Positions 8,287-17,696 are shown, counted from the stretch's first letter. The stretch: DNA of 64,000 bases from Variovorax gracilis (GCF_030317115.1 NZ_JASZYF010000016.1:1-64000); one strand, 5' to 3'. Translations and numbers: made by a program. Notes: generated by a model from the letters alone, not told the origin.

Positions 8287-9842
8287 AAACACTGATTCGC
8301 GCGCTGGGCTTCGGCCTGGCCGGTCTTGCGCAGGCCGCCTCCATTGCCGCACCGTGGAACGGACAGCCCCTGTGGTGGCTGCAACTGCTTTCGCTCGCCG
8401 CGCTGGTCTGGCAACTCGATGCGTTGCGTTCGGGCGCAGGCAGCCGCCGGCGCTTGCGCAGCGGCGCGCTCTACGGCTGGCTGTTCTCGACGGCCTGGCT
8501 CTGCGGCACCTTCTGGTGGCTCTTCATCTCGATGCACACCTACGGGGGGCTTGCAGCCCCGCTCGCCGCCATCGCCGTGCTCGCGCTCTCGGCCGCGCTG
8601 GCCCTGTACTACGCGCTGGCGTGCGCCCTGTTCGTAGCGTGCGCGCCATCGGGCCCCGTGCGCGCCGCCGCGTTCTTCGCTGCACTGTGGACGCTGGCCG
8701 AACTGCTTCGCGGCAGTTGGTTCACCGGCTTCCCTTGGGGCGCTGGCGGCTACGCGCATGTCGATGGACCGCTGGCTGTCTATGCGCCCTGGCTGGGTGT
8801 CTACGGCATTGGCGCCGTGGCCGCCGGCATCGCGACGCTGGCTGCGCTCGCCTTTCGTAGTGCGCGCGGACGCGCATTCGCCGCGCCTGTGGCCCTTGCG
8901 CTCGTCCTGTTGTGCGTGCCAATGCTCCTCAGCATCTTGCGAGGCATGCCCGCCGACGATGCGGCCCGTTCACGCGGCCGCCTCAGCATCGCACTGCTCC
9001 AGGGCAACATCCCGCAGGACGAAAAATTCATCCCCAGCGGCGGCGTCGTGACGGCACTGCGCTGGTACGGCGAGCAATTGCAGAAGGCCACCGCGCCGCT
9101 CGTCATCACGCCCGAGACCGCCTTGCCCCTGCTGCCCTCGCAATTGCCGCCAGGCTACCTGGATGCCATCGCGACGCGCTACGCCAGCGGCAAACAGGCC
9201 GCCATCGTGGGCCTTCCGACGGGCGACGGCCAGTCCTACAGCAATGCGGTGCTGGCCTTCAAGCCCGGCGAAGCCACGCCGTACCGCTACGAAAAACATC
9301 ACCTCGTTCCCTTCGGCGAGTTCATCCCGCGCATGTTCCGGTGGTTCACGGACATGATGAACATCCCCTTGGGCGACTTCCGCAGCGGTGGCCTCGCCCA
9401 GGCGCCTTTTGCCTGGCAGGGCCAGCGCATCGCGCCCAACATCTGCTACGAGGATCTGTTCGGCGACGAGATCGGCGCGAACTTTCGCAACGAGGCCGAT
9501 GCGCCGACGGTGCTGCTCAACGTGAGCAACATCGCGTGGTTCGGCGACTCGATCGCGATCGACCAGCACCTGGCCATCTCGCGCATGCGGGCGCTGGAGT
9601 TCCAGCGGCCGATGGTGCGCTCGACCAACACGGGCGCCACCGTCGTCATCGACCACCGCGGCCGCGTCACTCACGAACTGCCGCGCCTCACGCGCGGCGT
9701 GCTGGAGGCCGAGGTCGAAGGCCGCGCGGGGCTCACGCCCTACGCTATGTGGGTGTCGCGCTTCGGCCTGTGGCCTTTGTGGGGCGCGGGGCTGCTGGTT
9801 GTCGCAGCAACGCTGATCTTCCGCCGCCGGCGCGCGGCCTGA
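8283..9842 (+). CDS. lnt: Apolipoprotein N-acyltransferase
   Basis: A 519-residue inner-membrane enzyme that adds the third acyl chain to lipoproteins. Several membrane helices fill the first 200 residues, followed by a periplasmic nitrilase-like domain. The catalytic triad is visible: Glu in ITPETALP, Lys in YEKHHLVPFGE and Cys in NICYEDLFGDE. The TTG start overlaps the corC stop (TTGA), so the two are translationally coupled. Many lipoproteins encoded in this window would be its substrates. Confidence 0.95.
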   Translation: MKTLIRALGFGLAGLAQAASIAAPWNGQPLWWLQLLSLAALVWQLDALRSGAGSRRRLRSGALYGWLFSTAWLCGTFWWLFISMHTYGGLAAPLAAIAVLALSAALALYYALACALFVACAPSGPVRAAAFFAALWTLAELLRGSWFTGFPWGAGGYAHVDGPLAVYAPWLGVYGIGAVAAGIATLAALAFRSARGRAFAAPVALALVLLCVPMLLSILRGMPADDAARSRGRLSIALLQGNIPQDEKFIPSGGVVTALRWYGEQLQKATAPLVITPETALPLLPSQLPPGYLDAIATRYASGKQAAIVGLPTGDGQSYSNAVLAFKPGEATPYRYEKHHLVPFGEFIPRMFRWFTDMMNIPLGDFRSGGLAQAPFAWQGQRIAPNICYEDLFGDEIGANFRNEADAPTVLLNVSNIAWFGDSIAIDQHLAISRMRALEFQRPMVRSTNTGATVVIDHRGRVTHELPRLTRGVLEAEVEGRAGLTPYAMWVSRFGLWPLWGAGLLVVAATLIFRRRRAA

Positions 9843-9864
9843 GCGGCAGGCACCCGGCCGGTCG

Positions 9865-11223
9865 TCACTTGCCCACGGGCCAGTCGCGCAGCTTTCCGGG
9901 ATTCAGGAGCCCTTGCGGGTCGAAGCGTTTCTTCATCTCGATGATCTCGGGCGGCAAGGCTCCGCCCGCCTTCCCGTCCTCGACGATGAAGACATGCGGG
10001 TTGTTGATGCGCACTCCGCGCTCGCGGTGCATGCGGATGATCTCGTCCAGACGTTCCTCGCTCGTGAAGCGCACGAGCTGAAGCGCGCTGCAGGTGATCA
10101 ACCCATCGAGGTTGCGCAGGAACTCGGCGTGCATCAGGACCTCGCCGTCGAAGAGCGCTTCCATTTCCTTGATCTGCTGCACATGCCGGCCCGGGACGAA
10201 GCTGCTCTGCAAGTAGGTGAGCGTCTTGTCGACCTTGAGCGCATGCAGCGTCGTGTGATTCCAGGTGAACTCCATCAAGGTGCGATTGCTCTTGCGCACC
10301 TCTTCGGCCGTCTTGCGATAGTTCATCGTGCCGCCATGCGTACGCACGAGCTGGCGCATCGGATCTTCCGAGGACTCGGCGACCAGCGACAGGACCGCAT
10401 GGCAACCCTTTGGCAAGTGCTCTGCGAGTTGCGCAAGATGATCCGGCACGGGGCTCGCGAGGAACGCCACCTCGCGCTTCACGATACCGGGCGCATGCGC
10501 CAGTGCGTCCGCAAAGCCCAGCGCCTCGTCGAACGATTCGAACACCACGAGGCTTTCCAGCCAGGGATGGGCGGGTGCCAGTGCCACTTCGAGTTCCAGC
10601 ACGAGCCCGTTGGTGCCCCACAGGTGATGCATGCGCAAGGCTTCCTCGCCTCGCAGCTCGACGACCTGCGGCTCGGGCTCGATCGTCATTGCGCGCAGGC
10701 CCAGCACGTTGCCGGGCGCCGCAAGCGGTCCGTAGTTGATAGAGCCCACGCCGCCGAAGCCACCGCCGAACAAGCCGCCGAGCGTCGCGCTGCGATACGT
10801 CGAAGGCACGCAGCGCAGCTCCTGCCCGGACGGCTTGGTGTGCTTCTCAAGCTCGCCCAAGCGGATGCCCGCCTGGGCGCGTGCCACGCCGGGATGTACC
10901 CATTGCACGGCGTTGTAGCCCGTCATGTCCAGCACCACCCCGCCTGCGAGCGGCGTGGTCTGGCCGTAGTTGCCGGTGCCGCTGCCGCGGATGGTGATCG
11001 GCACGTTGAGCCGTGCACAGGCGCTCACCAGGGCGCGGATCTCGTCCTCGCTGCGCGGCCGCACGACGGCGTCGGCGCGCTTGTCCTTCAATTGCCGGTC
11101 CAGCACGGGGCTGAACCAGGCGAAGTCCTGCGACAGCCGTGCGATGCGGCCAGGGTCGGTGATCCAGTCGAGCTCGGGCAGTTCGAGGTGCAGGCGCTCG
11201 ATGGGGGAAACGGGGGCGTTCAT
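9865..11223 (-). CDS. FAD-binding oxidoreductase (FAD_binding_4 / glycolate-oxidase-like)
   Basis: A 452-residue flavoprotein. The N-terminal PCMH-type FAD domain is marked by VRPRSEDEIRALV and RGSGTGNYGQTTPLAGG, and the C-terminus by FDPQGLLNPGKL, the usual end of D-lactate/glycolate oxidase-like enzymes. The start at ATG 11223 is preferred to an in-frame codon at 11253 because it follows AGGA and lies just after the permease stop. It is the last gene of the six-gene operon 15571-9865. The substrate is unknown; it may oxidise a product of the imported compound. Confidence 0.8.
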   Translation of the reverse strand: MNAPVSPIERLHLELPELDWITDPGRIARLSQDFAWFSPVLDRQLKDKRADAVVRPRSEDEIRALVSACARLNVPITIRGSGTGNYGQTTPLAGGVVLDMTGYNAVQWVHPGVARAQAGIRLGELEKHTKPSGQELRCVPSTYRSATLGGLFGGGFGGVGSINYGPLAAPGNVLGLRAMTIEPEPQVVELRGEEALRMHHLWGTNGLVLELEVALAPAHPWLESLVVFESFDEALGFADALAHAPGIVKREVAFLASPVPDHLAQLAEHLPKGCHAVLSLVAESSEDPMRQLVRTHGGTMNYRKTAEEVRKSNRTLMEFTWNHTTLHALKVDKTLTYLQSSFVPGRHVQQIKEMEALFDGEVLMHAEFLRNLDGLITCSALQLVRFTSEERLDEIIRMHRERGVRINNPHVFIVEDGKAGGALPPEIIEMKKRFDPQGLLNPGKLRDWPVGK

Positions 11224-11227
11224 CAAT

Positions 11228-12136
11228 TCAATCCTGTGAGAGTTCACTCGCATGCCAGGAGCCGAGCGCGAGCTTGGTGAGCCAGGCCATCAGCACGAAG
11301 AGCGCGACGCCGGTCAGCGAAATCAGCAGCAGCGCGGCGAACATGCGCGGGATGTTGAGCTGGAAGCCCGCCTGCAGGATCTGGTAGGCCAGCCCCGCAC
11401 CCGATCCGCCCGTGCCGGCCACGAACTCCGCCACCACCGCGCCGATCAGCGCCAGGCCGCTCGAAATCCGCAGTCCGCCGAAGAAGTACGGCAGCGCACT
11501 TGGAATGCGCAGGCGCACTAATTGCTGCCAGCGCGTCGCGCGGTTCAGCTTGAAGTAGCTCTGCAGGTCGGGCTCGATGCTGCGCAGCCCCAGCGTGGTG
11601 TTGCTGATGATCGGAAACAGCGCCACCAGCGCCGCGCACACGACCATCGCCGCAGTCGGGTTCTTCACCCAGATGATGATGAGCGGCGCGACAGCCACGA
11701 TCGGCGTCACCTGCAGCAGCACGGCATAGGGGAAGAGGGCCGTCTCGATCAGCTTGCTCTGCACGAAGAGGAAGGAAATCAGCACGCCGGCGATGGTCGC
11801 GACCACGAAGGACAGCACGGTGATCTTCAAGGTCACCAGCAAGGCCATGCCGAGCGGTACCCAGTCGGTGACGAGCGTCTGCATCATCAGGTAGGGCGAG
11901 GGCACCAGATAGGGCGGAAGCTCCATCGCGGTGACCAGTCCCTGCCACAGCGCGACCAGTACGACGCCGACCAGCGAGGGGTACATCACGCGCTGCACGC
12001 GCGGCTGTTGCAGCAGGGGCGTGCGCGCGGCCTTTCGCTCGACCGGCGCGGGCGGTGCAGGTCTTGGCTTTGCCGAGGCCGAGGGCGCCGCGACCGGCGA
12101 AGTGGCCGCGATGCTCGCAGGTGCCAGCGCGCTCAT
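11228..12136 (-). CDS. ABC transporter permease (SsuC/TauC-type)
   Basis: A 302-residue inner-membrane permease with a proline/alanine-rich N-terminal extension and about six hydrophobic segments from residue 50. The family EAA-like loop appears around SIEPDLQSYFKLNRATRWQQ and LRIPSALPYFFGGLR. This subfamily imports sulfonates, nitrate, pyrimidine precursors and similar small molecules. Its start overlaps the stop of the ATPase gene by four bases, and it is immediately upstream of the FAD oxidase. Confidence 0.88.
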   Translation of the reverse strand: MSALAPASIAATSPVAAPSASAKPRPAPPAPVERKAARTPLLQQPRVQRVMYPSLVGVVLVALWQGLVTAMELPPYLVPSPYLMMQTLVTDWVPLGMALLVTLKITVLSFVVATIAGVLISFLFVQSKLIETALFPYAVLLQVTPIVAVAPLIIIWVKNPTAAMVVCAALVALFPIISNTTLGLRSIEPDLQSYFKLNRATRWQQLVRLRIPSALPYFFGGLRISSGLALIGAVVAEFVAGTGGSGAGLAYQILQAGFQLNIPRMFAALLLISLTGVALFVLMAWLTKLALGSWHASELSQD

Positions 12137-12978
12137 GCCGCCACCTCGTCATGCGCGCTGCTCGCTCGCAGCAGGCTGTCCTGCAGCTTCTTTGCATAGC
12201 GGCTGAACTGCGGCGAAACCATGAAGTCCGCGCTGCGCGGATAGGGTTCGTCGATCTGGAACTGTTCCACCACGCGGCCCGGCCGTGCCGCCATCATGAT
12301 CACTCGGCTGGAGAGGAACACCGCCTCGTGGATCGAGTGCGTCACGAAGATCACCGTCAGCTTCTTCTTGCGCCACAGGTCGAGCAGTTCCGAGTCCAGC
12401 TTGTGGCGCGTGATCTCGTCCAGCGCACCGAACGGCTCGTCCATCAGCAGCAGGTCGGGCTGTGTCACCAGCCCGCGCGCGATCGACACGCGCATCTGCA
12501 TGCCGCCCGACAGCGCGCGCGGCAAGGCCGACGCGAACTTGTCGAGTCCCACCAACTCCAGCGCCTCAGCAACACGCGTATCGGCCTCCTTGCGTGGCAC
12601 GCCTGCCAGGTCCAGCGGCAGTCGCACGTTGGTGCGCACGCTGGCCCATGGCATCAGCGTCGGCGACTGGAACACGAAAGCCATGCGCTTGCCGCTCTCG
12701 TCGATCTGCCGGACCGGCTTGCGCCAGACCAGCAGGCGGCCGTCGGTCGGCTCCAGCATCCCCGCGACCATCTTGAGCAAGGTGCTCTTGCCGCAGCCCG
12801 AGGGGCCCAGCAAGGTAACGAACTCGCCTTCCGCAATGGAGAGGTCGACCGGCAGCAGGGCCTGCGTGCCGTTCGGATAGGTCTTTTCGGCGGAGAGCAC
12901 TTCGACCGCCGGGACGGCGGGGAGCTCGTCGACCGGCTGCGACGGCAGTGAGTAGGCAGCGGATTCGTTGTCGTTCAT
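12133..12978 (-). CDS. ABC transporter ATP-binding protein (SsuB/TauB-type)
   Basis: A 281-residue ATPase with Walker A GPSGCGKST, ABC signature LSGGM and Walker B LLLMDEPFGALD, plus the switch His in FVTHSIHEAV. It energises the importer formed with the adjacent permease and binding protein. It overlaps the permease gene by four bases and follows the binding-protein gene by 37 bp. Confidence 0.92.
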   Translation of the reverse strand: MNDNESAAYSLPSQPVDELPAVPAVEVLSAEKTYPNGTQALLPVDLSIAEGEFVTLLGPSGCGKSTLLKMVAGMLEPTDGRLLVWRKPVRQIDESGKRMAFVFQSPTLMPWASVRTNVRLPLDLAGVPRKEADTRVAEALELVGLDKFASALPRALSGGMQMRVSIARGLVTQPDLLLMDEPFGALDEITRHKLDSELLDLWRKKKLTVIFVTHSIHEAVFLSSRVIMMAARPGRVVEQFQIDEPYPRSADFMVSPQFSRYAKKLQDSLLRASSAHDEVAA

Positions 12979-13015
12979 GCAGAGCCTTTCGAGGGAGGCC
13001 GAAGCCTCCGGTGTT

Positions 13016-14008
13016 TCAGGGCAGGACCTTCGCGTCCTTCACGAATTCGGTGGTGTAGGTCCTGCCGATCTCGACCTTGGCCGGGTCCAGCAGCTTGGCC
13101 GACACGAGGAAGTCATAGCTCGCCTTGGAGCGTGCATCGGTGATCACGCCGATACCCTGCGTGGCCGCGTCGCCGCCGGTGACCATGCCCATCTCCTTCA
13201 GCTTCGCCACGCTGTAGGCGAGCTGGTCGTCGGTCATGTTGGGGTTGTCCTTCTTGATCAGCGCATTGGCCGGCGCCGGGTCGGCGAGGTAGCTCTTCCA
13301 GCCCTCGGCCGACGCCTTGACGAAGGCGGCGACCTGCTTGCTGCGCTCCTTCACCGTCTTGTCCATGCACGACACGGTGGTCGCATAGGCCGGGAAGCCG
13401 TGGTCGCTGAACATCAGCACCGTGCTCTTCACGCCGGCCTTCTGGATCGCGTAGGGCTCCGAGGTCAGGTAGCCCTGCTGCGCCGTGTTCTTGTCTGCGA
13501 CGAAGGGCTGGATGTTGAAGGTGTAGGGGCGTGTCTGTTCATCGGTGAGGCCGAACTTGGCCTTCAGCCACGGCCAGTACCCGCGGTTGGCCTGCGAGCC
13601 GATCAGGATGGTCTTGCCCTTGAGGTCCTCGAACTTCTTGACGTCGTCGTGCGCGATGAGCACCTGCGGGTCCTTCTGGAAGAAGGCCGCCACGTTGACC
13701 ACCGGCACGCCGCCTTCGCGCACCTGCATCATCTGGATGTCGCTCGATCCCATGATGCAGTCGGCCTGGCCGGCGGCCATCATCTGCGTGATGTTGACCT
13801 GCGGACCGCCCATCTTGATCGTCACGTCGAGGCCGTACTTCTTGTAGATGCCCTGCGCGACCGCCTGGTAGAAGCCGCCGTGCTCGGCCTGCGCGTACCA
13901 GTTCGTCATGTAGGTGAACTTGTCCTGGGCTTGTGCGGGTGCGGCCGCCACGAAGGCGAGTGCAGCAGCCGCCAGGGAACCGAAGCGGAAGGCGAAGGGT
14001 TTGCGCAT
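13016..14008 (-). CDS. ABC transporter substrate-binding protein (NMT1/THI5-like)
   Basis: A 330-residue periplasmic binding protein with a Sec signal peptide (AAALAFVAAAPAQAQ). The YMTNWYAQAEHGGFYQA and KYGLDVTIKMGGPQ stretches are typical of NMT1/THI5-like proteins, which bind pyrimidine precursors, sulfonates and related compounds. I start at ATG 14008, preceded by an AGAGGT-type site; the longer open frame reads into basic low-complexity sequence. It supplies the importer's specificity. The ligand is unknown; the RutR-like regulator nearby hints at a pyrimidine or cyclic amide. Confidence 0.88.
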   Translation of the reverse strand: MRKPFAFRFGSLAAAALAFVAAAPAQAQDKFTYMTNWYAQAEHGGFYQAVAQGIYKKYGLDVTIKMGGPQVNITQMMAAGQADCIMGSSDIQMMQVREGGVPVVNVAAFFQKDPQVLIAHDDVKKFEDLKGKTILIGSQANRGYWPWLKAKFGLTDEQTRPYTFNIQPFVADKNTAQQGYLTSEPYAIQKAGVKSTVLMFSDHGFPAYATTVSCMDKTVKERSKQVAAFVKASAEGWKSYLADPAPANALIKKDNPNMTDDQLAYSVAKLKEMGMVTGGDAATQGIGVITDARSKASYDFLVSAKLLDPAKVEIGRTYTTEFVKDAKVLP

Positions 14009-14072
14009 GGTGAGGGACCTCTGTTGAAAACGACGGATGGAGAAATGGGGCGACGAATGCAAGGAGCGGGCC

Positions 14073-14951
14073 TCAGGCCGCGAGGGCGGCGTCCGGGCGG
14101 TGCGACGACTGGATGAAGCCTTGTTCATGGCCCCGGGCCCAGGTCGCTTCCTCGCGCACGACCCAGCGCAGTGCGTGCAGCTCGGTCAGCGCCTGTACCC
14201 AGCTCGCGGAGAGCGTGTCCAGAATCTCCTCGCCCTGTTCGCGCGTGGCGCTGGTCGGGTCGCCGATCACGCCGCTGGGGCCGAAGTCGCGCGCGGTCCA
14301 TGCGCAGGCGGGGCGGCCGTCGGCCGACAGCAGCTTGATCGGGAAGGGCGGCGGGAAGTTGGCTGCCGCACGTTCCATGTGCACCGTGTCGGGTGCCAGA
14401 GCGAGCATCAGCGCCGTCTCGGAGTGGCCGGCATGCATCGAGAGCCGCTTCTCCTGGTCGCTGATCTGCTTGCTCGACGCGTTGGGCAGGCGCGATACGC
14501 CATGCGGCACCACGACGAAATCGCCATGGCGCAGGCGCAGTTCGCGCGCCGCCATCTCCAGTACCTGCGGCTGCCCGCCGTGCCCGTTGGCGAACAGCAG
14601 CTTGCGGAAGCCCGAGCGATACACCGACTCGCCGATCTCGATCACCGTCGACAGCAGCGTGGTGCCGGTCAGCGTCATCGTGCCGGGGAAGTGCAGATGC
14701 TCTTCCGACTTGCCGTAGGTGATGGTCGGCAGCGCGAAGGCGCGCACCTCAGGGGGCAGGCGTTCAAGCGCCTTGCCCATCACGCCCGACGCGATGACGC
14801 TGTCGACCGAGCAGGGCAGGTGCGGGCCGTGCTGTTCGATCGCGCCGCAGGGCAGCACGATCACCGTGTTCTCGCGGTCGGGCAACGCGTCGATCTCGGT
14901 CCAACTCAGGTAGGGCAGGAAGCGGTGGGGCGGGATGTAGCCGTGGAGCAT
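14073..14951 (-). CDS. Creatininase-family amidohydrolase
   Basis: A 292-residue protein. LPCGAIEQHGPHLP near the N-terminus and LFANGHGGQPQ in the middle are the metal-binding signatures of creatininase, which opens cyclic amides; relatives include formamidopyrimidine deformylases. ATG 14951 is the start, with GGACC-type purines upstream; the open frame extends further but overlaps the flavodoxin-fold gene. It lies between the reductase and the binding protein in the operon and probably acts on the imported compound. Confidence 0.87.
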   Translation of the reverse strand: MLHGYIPPHRFLPYLSWTEIDALPDRENTVIVLPCGAIEQHGPHLPCSVDSVIASGVMGKALERLPPEVRAFALPTITYGKSEEHLHFPGTMTLTGTTLLSTVIEIGESVYRSGFRKLLFANGHGGQPQVLEMAARELRLRHGDFVVVPHGVSRLPNASSKQISDQEKRLSMHAGHSETALMLALAPDTVHMERAAANFPPPFPIKLLSADGRPACAWTARDFGPSGVIGDPTSATREQGEEILDTLSASWVQALTELHALRWVVREEATWARGHEQGFIQSSHRPDAALAA

Positions 14952-14983
14952 GGGTTGGTCCTGTGGAGGGAAAGGGGCGGCGC

Positions 14984-15571
14984 TCAGGCGAAGCGGGCCA
15001 TCGCGCGGCCGACGCGCTGCTTGAAGCGCTTCAGCTGGGGCTCGGTCGCGACGTTCATGTGGTAGTGCGCGTGGTAGTCGACGCGCGCCTGCTTGCCGGT
15101 AAGGCGCCGCATGTAGCGCGTGACGATCTTGCGAGGCGGATCGCCCATGTACCAGGCCACCCAGCGCGGGCGGCCATAGGTCACGACGGCGGAGACGCGC
15201 TGGATGTTCGTCAGCATCGGCTTCACGTTGGCCGGATCGCTGAGGTCGAAGGCCACGCCGGGCATGAAGAGGCGGTCGAAGTAGCCCTTCAGCATCGCGG
15301 GCAGGCCGAAGCACCACGTCGGAAAGCAGAACACGATGCCCTCGGCCCACCGCAGCCGCTCTACGTAGGGCTTCAGCGGCAACTGGTTGGCCGGCACCTC
15401 GTGGTAGCCCAGCCGTTCTTCTCGCGAGAGCACCGGGTTGAAGCCCTCGGCGTAGAGATCGCAGTCGTCCACCTCGTGCCCCGCAGCGCGCAAGTTGCGC
15501 AGCACTTCCTGGTGCAGCGCTGCATGAAAACTGGTTTCAACCGGATGGCAGTAGACGACGAGCACTCGCAT
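14984..15571 (-). CDS. NAD(P)H dehydrogenase (quinone)-family flavodoxin-fold protein
   Basis: A 195-residue flavodoxin-fold protein. VLVVYCHPVETSFHAALH at the N-terminus forms the FMN/FAD phosphate loop and FCFPTWCFGLPAMLKGYFDR is the second flavin motif of the NQO1/KefF family. Members reduce quinones or other small electrophiles with NAD(P)H. It is the first gene of the operon and lies just downstream of inverted half-sites that resemble a RutR operator. Confidence 0.85.
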   Translation of the reverse strand: MRVLVVYCHPVETSFHAALHQEVLRNLRAAGHEVDDCDLYAEGFNPVLSREERLGYHEVPANQLPLKPYVERLRWAEGIVFCFPTWCFGLPAMLKGYFDRLFMPGVAFDLSDPANVKPMLTNIQRVSAVVTYGRPRWVAWYMGDPPRKIVTRYMRRLTGKQARVDYHAHYHMNVATEPQLKRFKQRVGRAMARFA

Positions 15572-15578
15572 GGTGTGT

Positions 15579-15606
15579 TTGACCGCTTAATCAGAGCAAG
15601 TGGTCA
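15579..15606. promoter_or_regulatory. Candidate RutR-type operator
   Basis: TTGACC at 15579-15584 and TGGTCA at 15601-15606 form an inverted pair (TGACC / GGTCA) with a 17-nt spacer, only 8 bp upstream of the flavodoxin-fold start. The E. coli RutR consensus is a close TTGACCA / TGGTCAA pair with a 2-nt gap. The half-sites match but the spacing does not, so this is a suggestion only. Confidence 0.4.
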
Positions 15607-15683
15607 GGTTATGCAAGCGACGTGCCAATCCCGTTGCACCAAACGGGGGAGCGACTCCCTCGCTCAGAGGGGCGGGAGCAGGG

Positions 15684-16364
15684 CTAGGACTTGATGCCGC
15701 AGCCGGCGAGCACGAACGCCACCAGCTCGCGCGCGATCGGTTCGCGGTCGATCGGCGCATCCTGAGGCAGCCCGAGCATCACGCGCGTCTGCAGCGCGTA
15801 GTCGGCGTAGCTCTGCGTCATGGCCCAGATGTGCATCAGCAGCAGGCGTGCGTCCAGCGGCCGCATCAGTCCGCGCGCGATCCAGCCGTTGATGATGTCG
15901 ACCTTCTTCTGCGTCCACGCGCGTGCGTTGGGCCAGTAGCGCTCGAGATTGCGACCGCCATCCAGCACCTCCCGCGTGAAGATGCGCGAGATCTCCGGAC
16001 TGTCGAAGGCGTGGTCGAGCTTCTTGCGGATGTACTCGCCCAGCACGGCGCCCGGATCACCCGCATGGTTCTCGAACGAGAACACCACCTTCCAGTCGTG
16101 CAGCACCTGCATCAGCAGTTCTTCGTACAGCTCTTCCTTGCCGGGGATGTAGTAGTGGAGCTGGGGCTTGGTGAGCCCGGCGCGCGCCGCGATGGCCTGC
16201 GTCGACGCACCCTTGAGTCCATGCAGGCTGAACTCGGCGATGGCCGCCGTGCGGATCGCGGCCAGGATCCGCTCGCGCCCGGGCCGTGCGCGCGACAGCG
16301 GGCCGATGGGGGCCGGCATCTGTTGCGCATCCACGGCGGTGGGGGAAAGGGCGTCGGAGGTCAT
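15684..16364 (-). CDS. TetR-family regulator, RutR-like
   Basis: A 226-residue regulator. The N-terminal helix-turn-helix spans AEFSLHGLKGASTQAIAARAG and LHYYIPGKEELYEELL. The C-terminal segment with RIFTREVLDGG, IINGWIARGLMRPLDARLLL and WAMTQSYADYALQ resembles, from memory, the ligand domain of E. coli RutR, which senses uracil. I start at ATG 16364, as upstream codons lack regulator-like sequence. It lies directly upstream of the transport/amidohydrolase operon in the same orientation, and RutR-like half-sites sit in the intervening gap. Confidence 0.85.
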   Translation of the reverse strand: MTSDALSPTAVDAQQMPAPIGPLSRARPGRERILAAIRTAAIAEFSLHGLKGASTQAIAARAGLTKPQLHYYIPGKEELYEELLMQVLHDWKVVFSFENHAGDPGAVLGEYIRKKLDHAFDSPEISRIFTREVLDGGRNLERYWPNARAWTQKKVDIINGWIARGLMRPLDARLLLMHIWAMTQSYADYALQTRVMLGLPQDAPIDREPIARELVAFVLAGCGIKS

Positions 16365-16533
16365 CGTTCTCGGCGGGTCGTGCCGCGTGGCGATGGTAGC
16401 GCTTGCCCGAAACGCTGCACCGCCGCATGCTTGCGAGCGACTGCATGACCGCATGCGCACCGGGCATCGAGGGGGTGTTCCGCAACGCCATGCTTCCCTT
16501 ATCGTCTCTGCCCTCGTCACCACAGGAGTCCTC

Positions 16534-17604
16534 ATGTATTTCGCCTCCCGATTTCGTGCCTTCGCCGGCGCGGCCGCGTTGCTCGCGGCCAGCGCCATCG
16601 CCCAGGCGCAGACTTCCTTGCCCAATGTCGTGATCCTCGCGACCGGCGGAACCATCGCCGGCGCCGGGGCTTCGGCGGTCAACAGTGCCACCTATTCGGC
16701 GGCCAAGGTGCCGGTCGACAAGCTCATCGCGGGCCTGCCCGAGCTGTCGAAGGTGGCCAATATCCGCGGCGAGCAGGTCTTCCAGATCGCCTCCGAAAGC
16801 CTGACCAACGACAACCTGCTGGTGCTGGCGAAGCGTGTCTCGGCGCTCGCGAAGCAGCCCGACGTCGACGGCATCGTCATCACGCATGGCACCGACACGC
16901 TCGAGGAGACCGCCTACTTCCTGACCCTGACGGTGCACACGCCCAAGCCGATCATCGTGGTCGGCTCCATGCGCCCGGGTACCTCGCTCTCGGGCGACGG
17001 CGCGCTCAACCTGTTCGATGCAGTGAACGTCGCGGCCAGCAAGGACGCGGTCGGCAAGGGCGTGCTCGTGACGATGAACGACGAAATCCACACCGGCCGC
17101 GACGTCAGCAAGACCGTCAACATCAAGACCGAGGCCTTCAAGAGCCAATGGGGCCCGCTCGGGATGGTGGTCGAGGGCCGCAACTACTGGTTCCGCGCAC
17201 CCGTGAAGCGCCACACGATGCAGTCGGAATTCAACATCGACAGCATCAACGCGCTGCCGCCGGTCGAGATCGTCTACGGCTATGAGGGCGTGCCGGCGAC
17301 GGCCATCGACGCACTGGCCAAGAGCGGCATCAAGGCGCTGATCCATGGCGGCACCGGCAACGGCTCGGTGGCCGACCGCATCGTGCCCGTGCTGCAGAAG
17401 ATGCGCGGCGACGGCATCCTGGTCATTCGCAGCTCGCGTGTGCCGGACGGCTTCGTGATCCGCAATGCCGAGCAGCCCGACGACAAGTACGACTGGGTGG
17501 TGGCGCATGACCTGCGTCCGCAGAAGGCGCGCATCCTGGCGATGGTGGCGCTGGCCAAGACCAGCGACACCAAGGAACTCCAGCGCATCTTCTGGGAGTA
17601 CTAG
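16534..17604 (+). CDS. ansB: Type II (periplasmic) L-asparaginase
   Basis: A 356-residue enzyme with a Sec signal peptide (AGAAALLAASAIAQAQ) and both asparaginase signatures: ILATGGTIAGAG (first catalytic Thr) and GIVITHGTDTLEETAYF (second Thr-Asp). It hydrolyses asparagine, often glutamine too, in the periplasm. ATG 16534 follows CAGGAG at a good distance. It is divergent from the RutR-like gene, separated by 169 bp. Its length matches type II enzymes once the signal peptide is removed. Confidence 0.93.
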   Translation: MYFASRFRAFAGAAALLAASAIAQAQTSLPNVVILATGGTIAGAGASAVNSATYSAAKVPVDKLIAGLPELSKVANIRGEQVFQIASESLTNDNLLVLAKRVSALAKQPDVDGIVITHGTDTLEETAYFLTLTVHTPKPIIVVGSMRPGTSLSGDGALNLFDAVNVAASKDAVGKGVLVTMNDEIHTGRDVSKTVNIKTEAFKSQWGPLGMVVEGRNYWFRAPVKRHTMQSEFNIDSINALPPVEIVYGYEGVPATAIDALAKSGIKALIHGGTGNGSVADRIVPVLQKMRGDGILVIRSSRVPDGFVIRNAEQPDDKYDWVVAHDLRPQKARILAMVALAKTSDTKELQRIFWEY

Positions 17605-17621
17605 CCCACCCCCACGCTCGC

Positions 17622-17696
17622 GCACTTCGTGTCGCTCTCCACCCCCTTGCAGGGGGCAATACCGGCGGGCCGGCGGAGCCGGATCCGCGGTATTTC
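17622..17696 (-). repeat. Dispersed intergenic repeat, copy 2 (inverse orientation)
   Basis: Read on the minus strand this contains GCGGATCCGGCTCCGCCGG, a CCCCCTGCAAGGGGG hairpin and ACACGAAGTGCG, in the same order as the element at 7277-7350. It occupies the gap between the asparaginase gene and glyQ, and the hairpin may terminate transcription. Confidence 0.7.
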
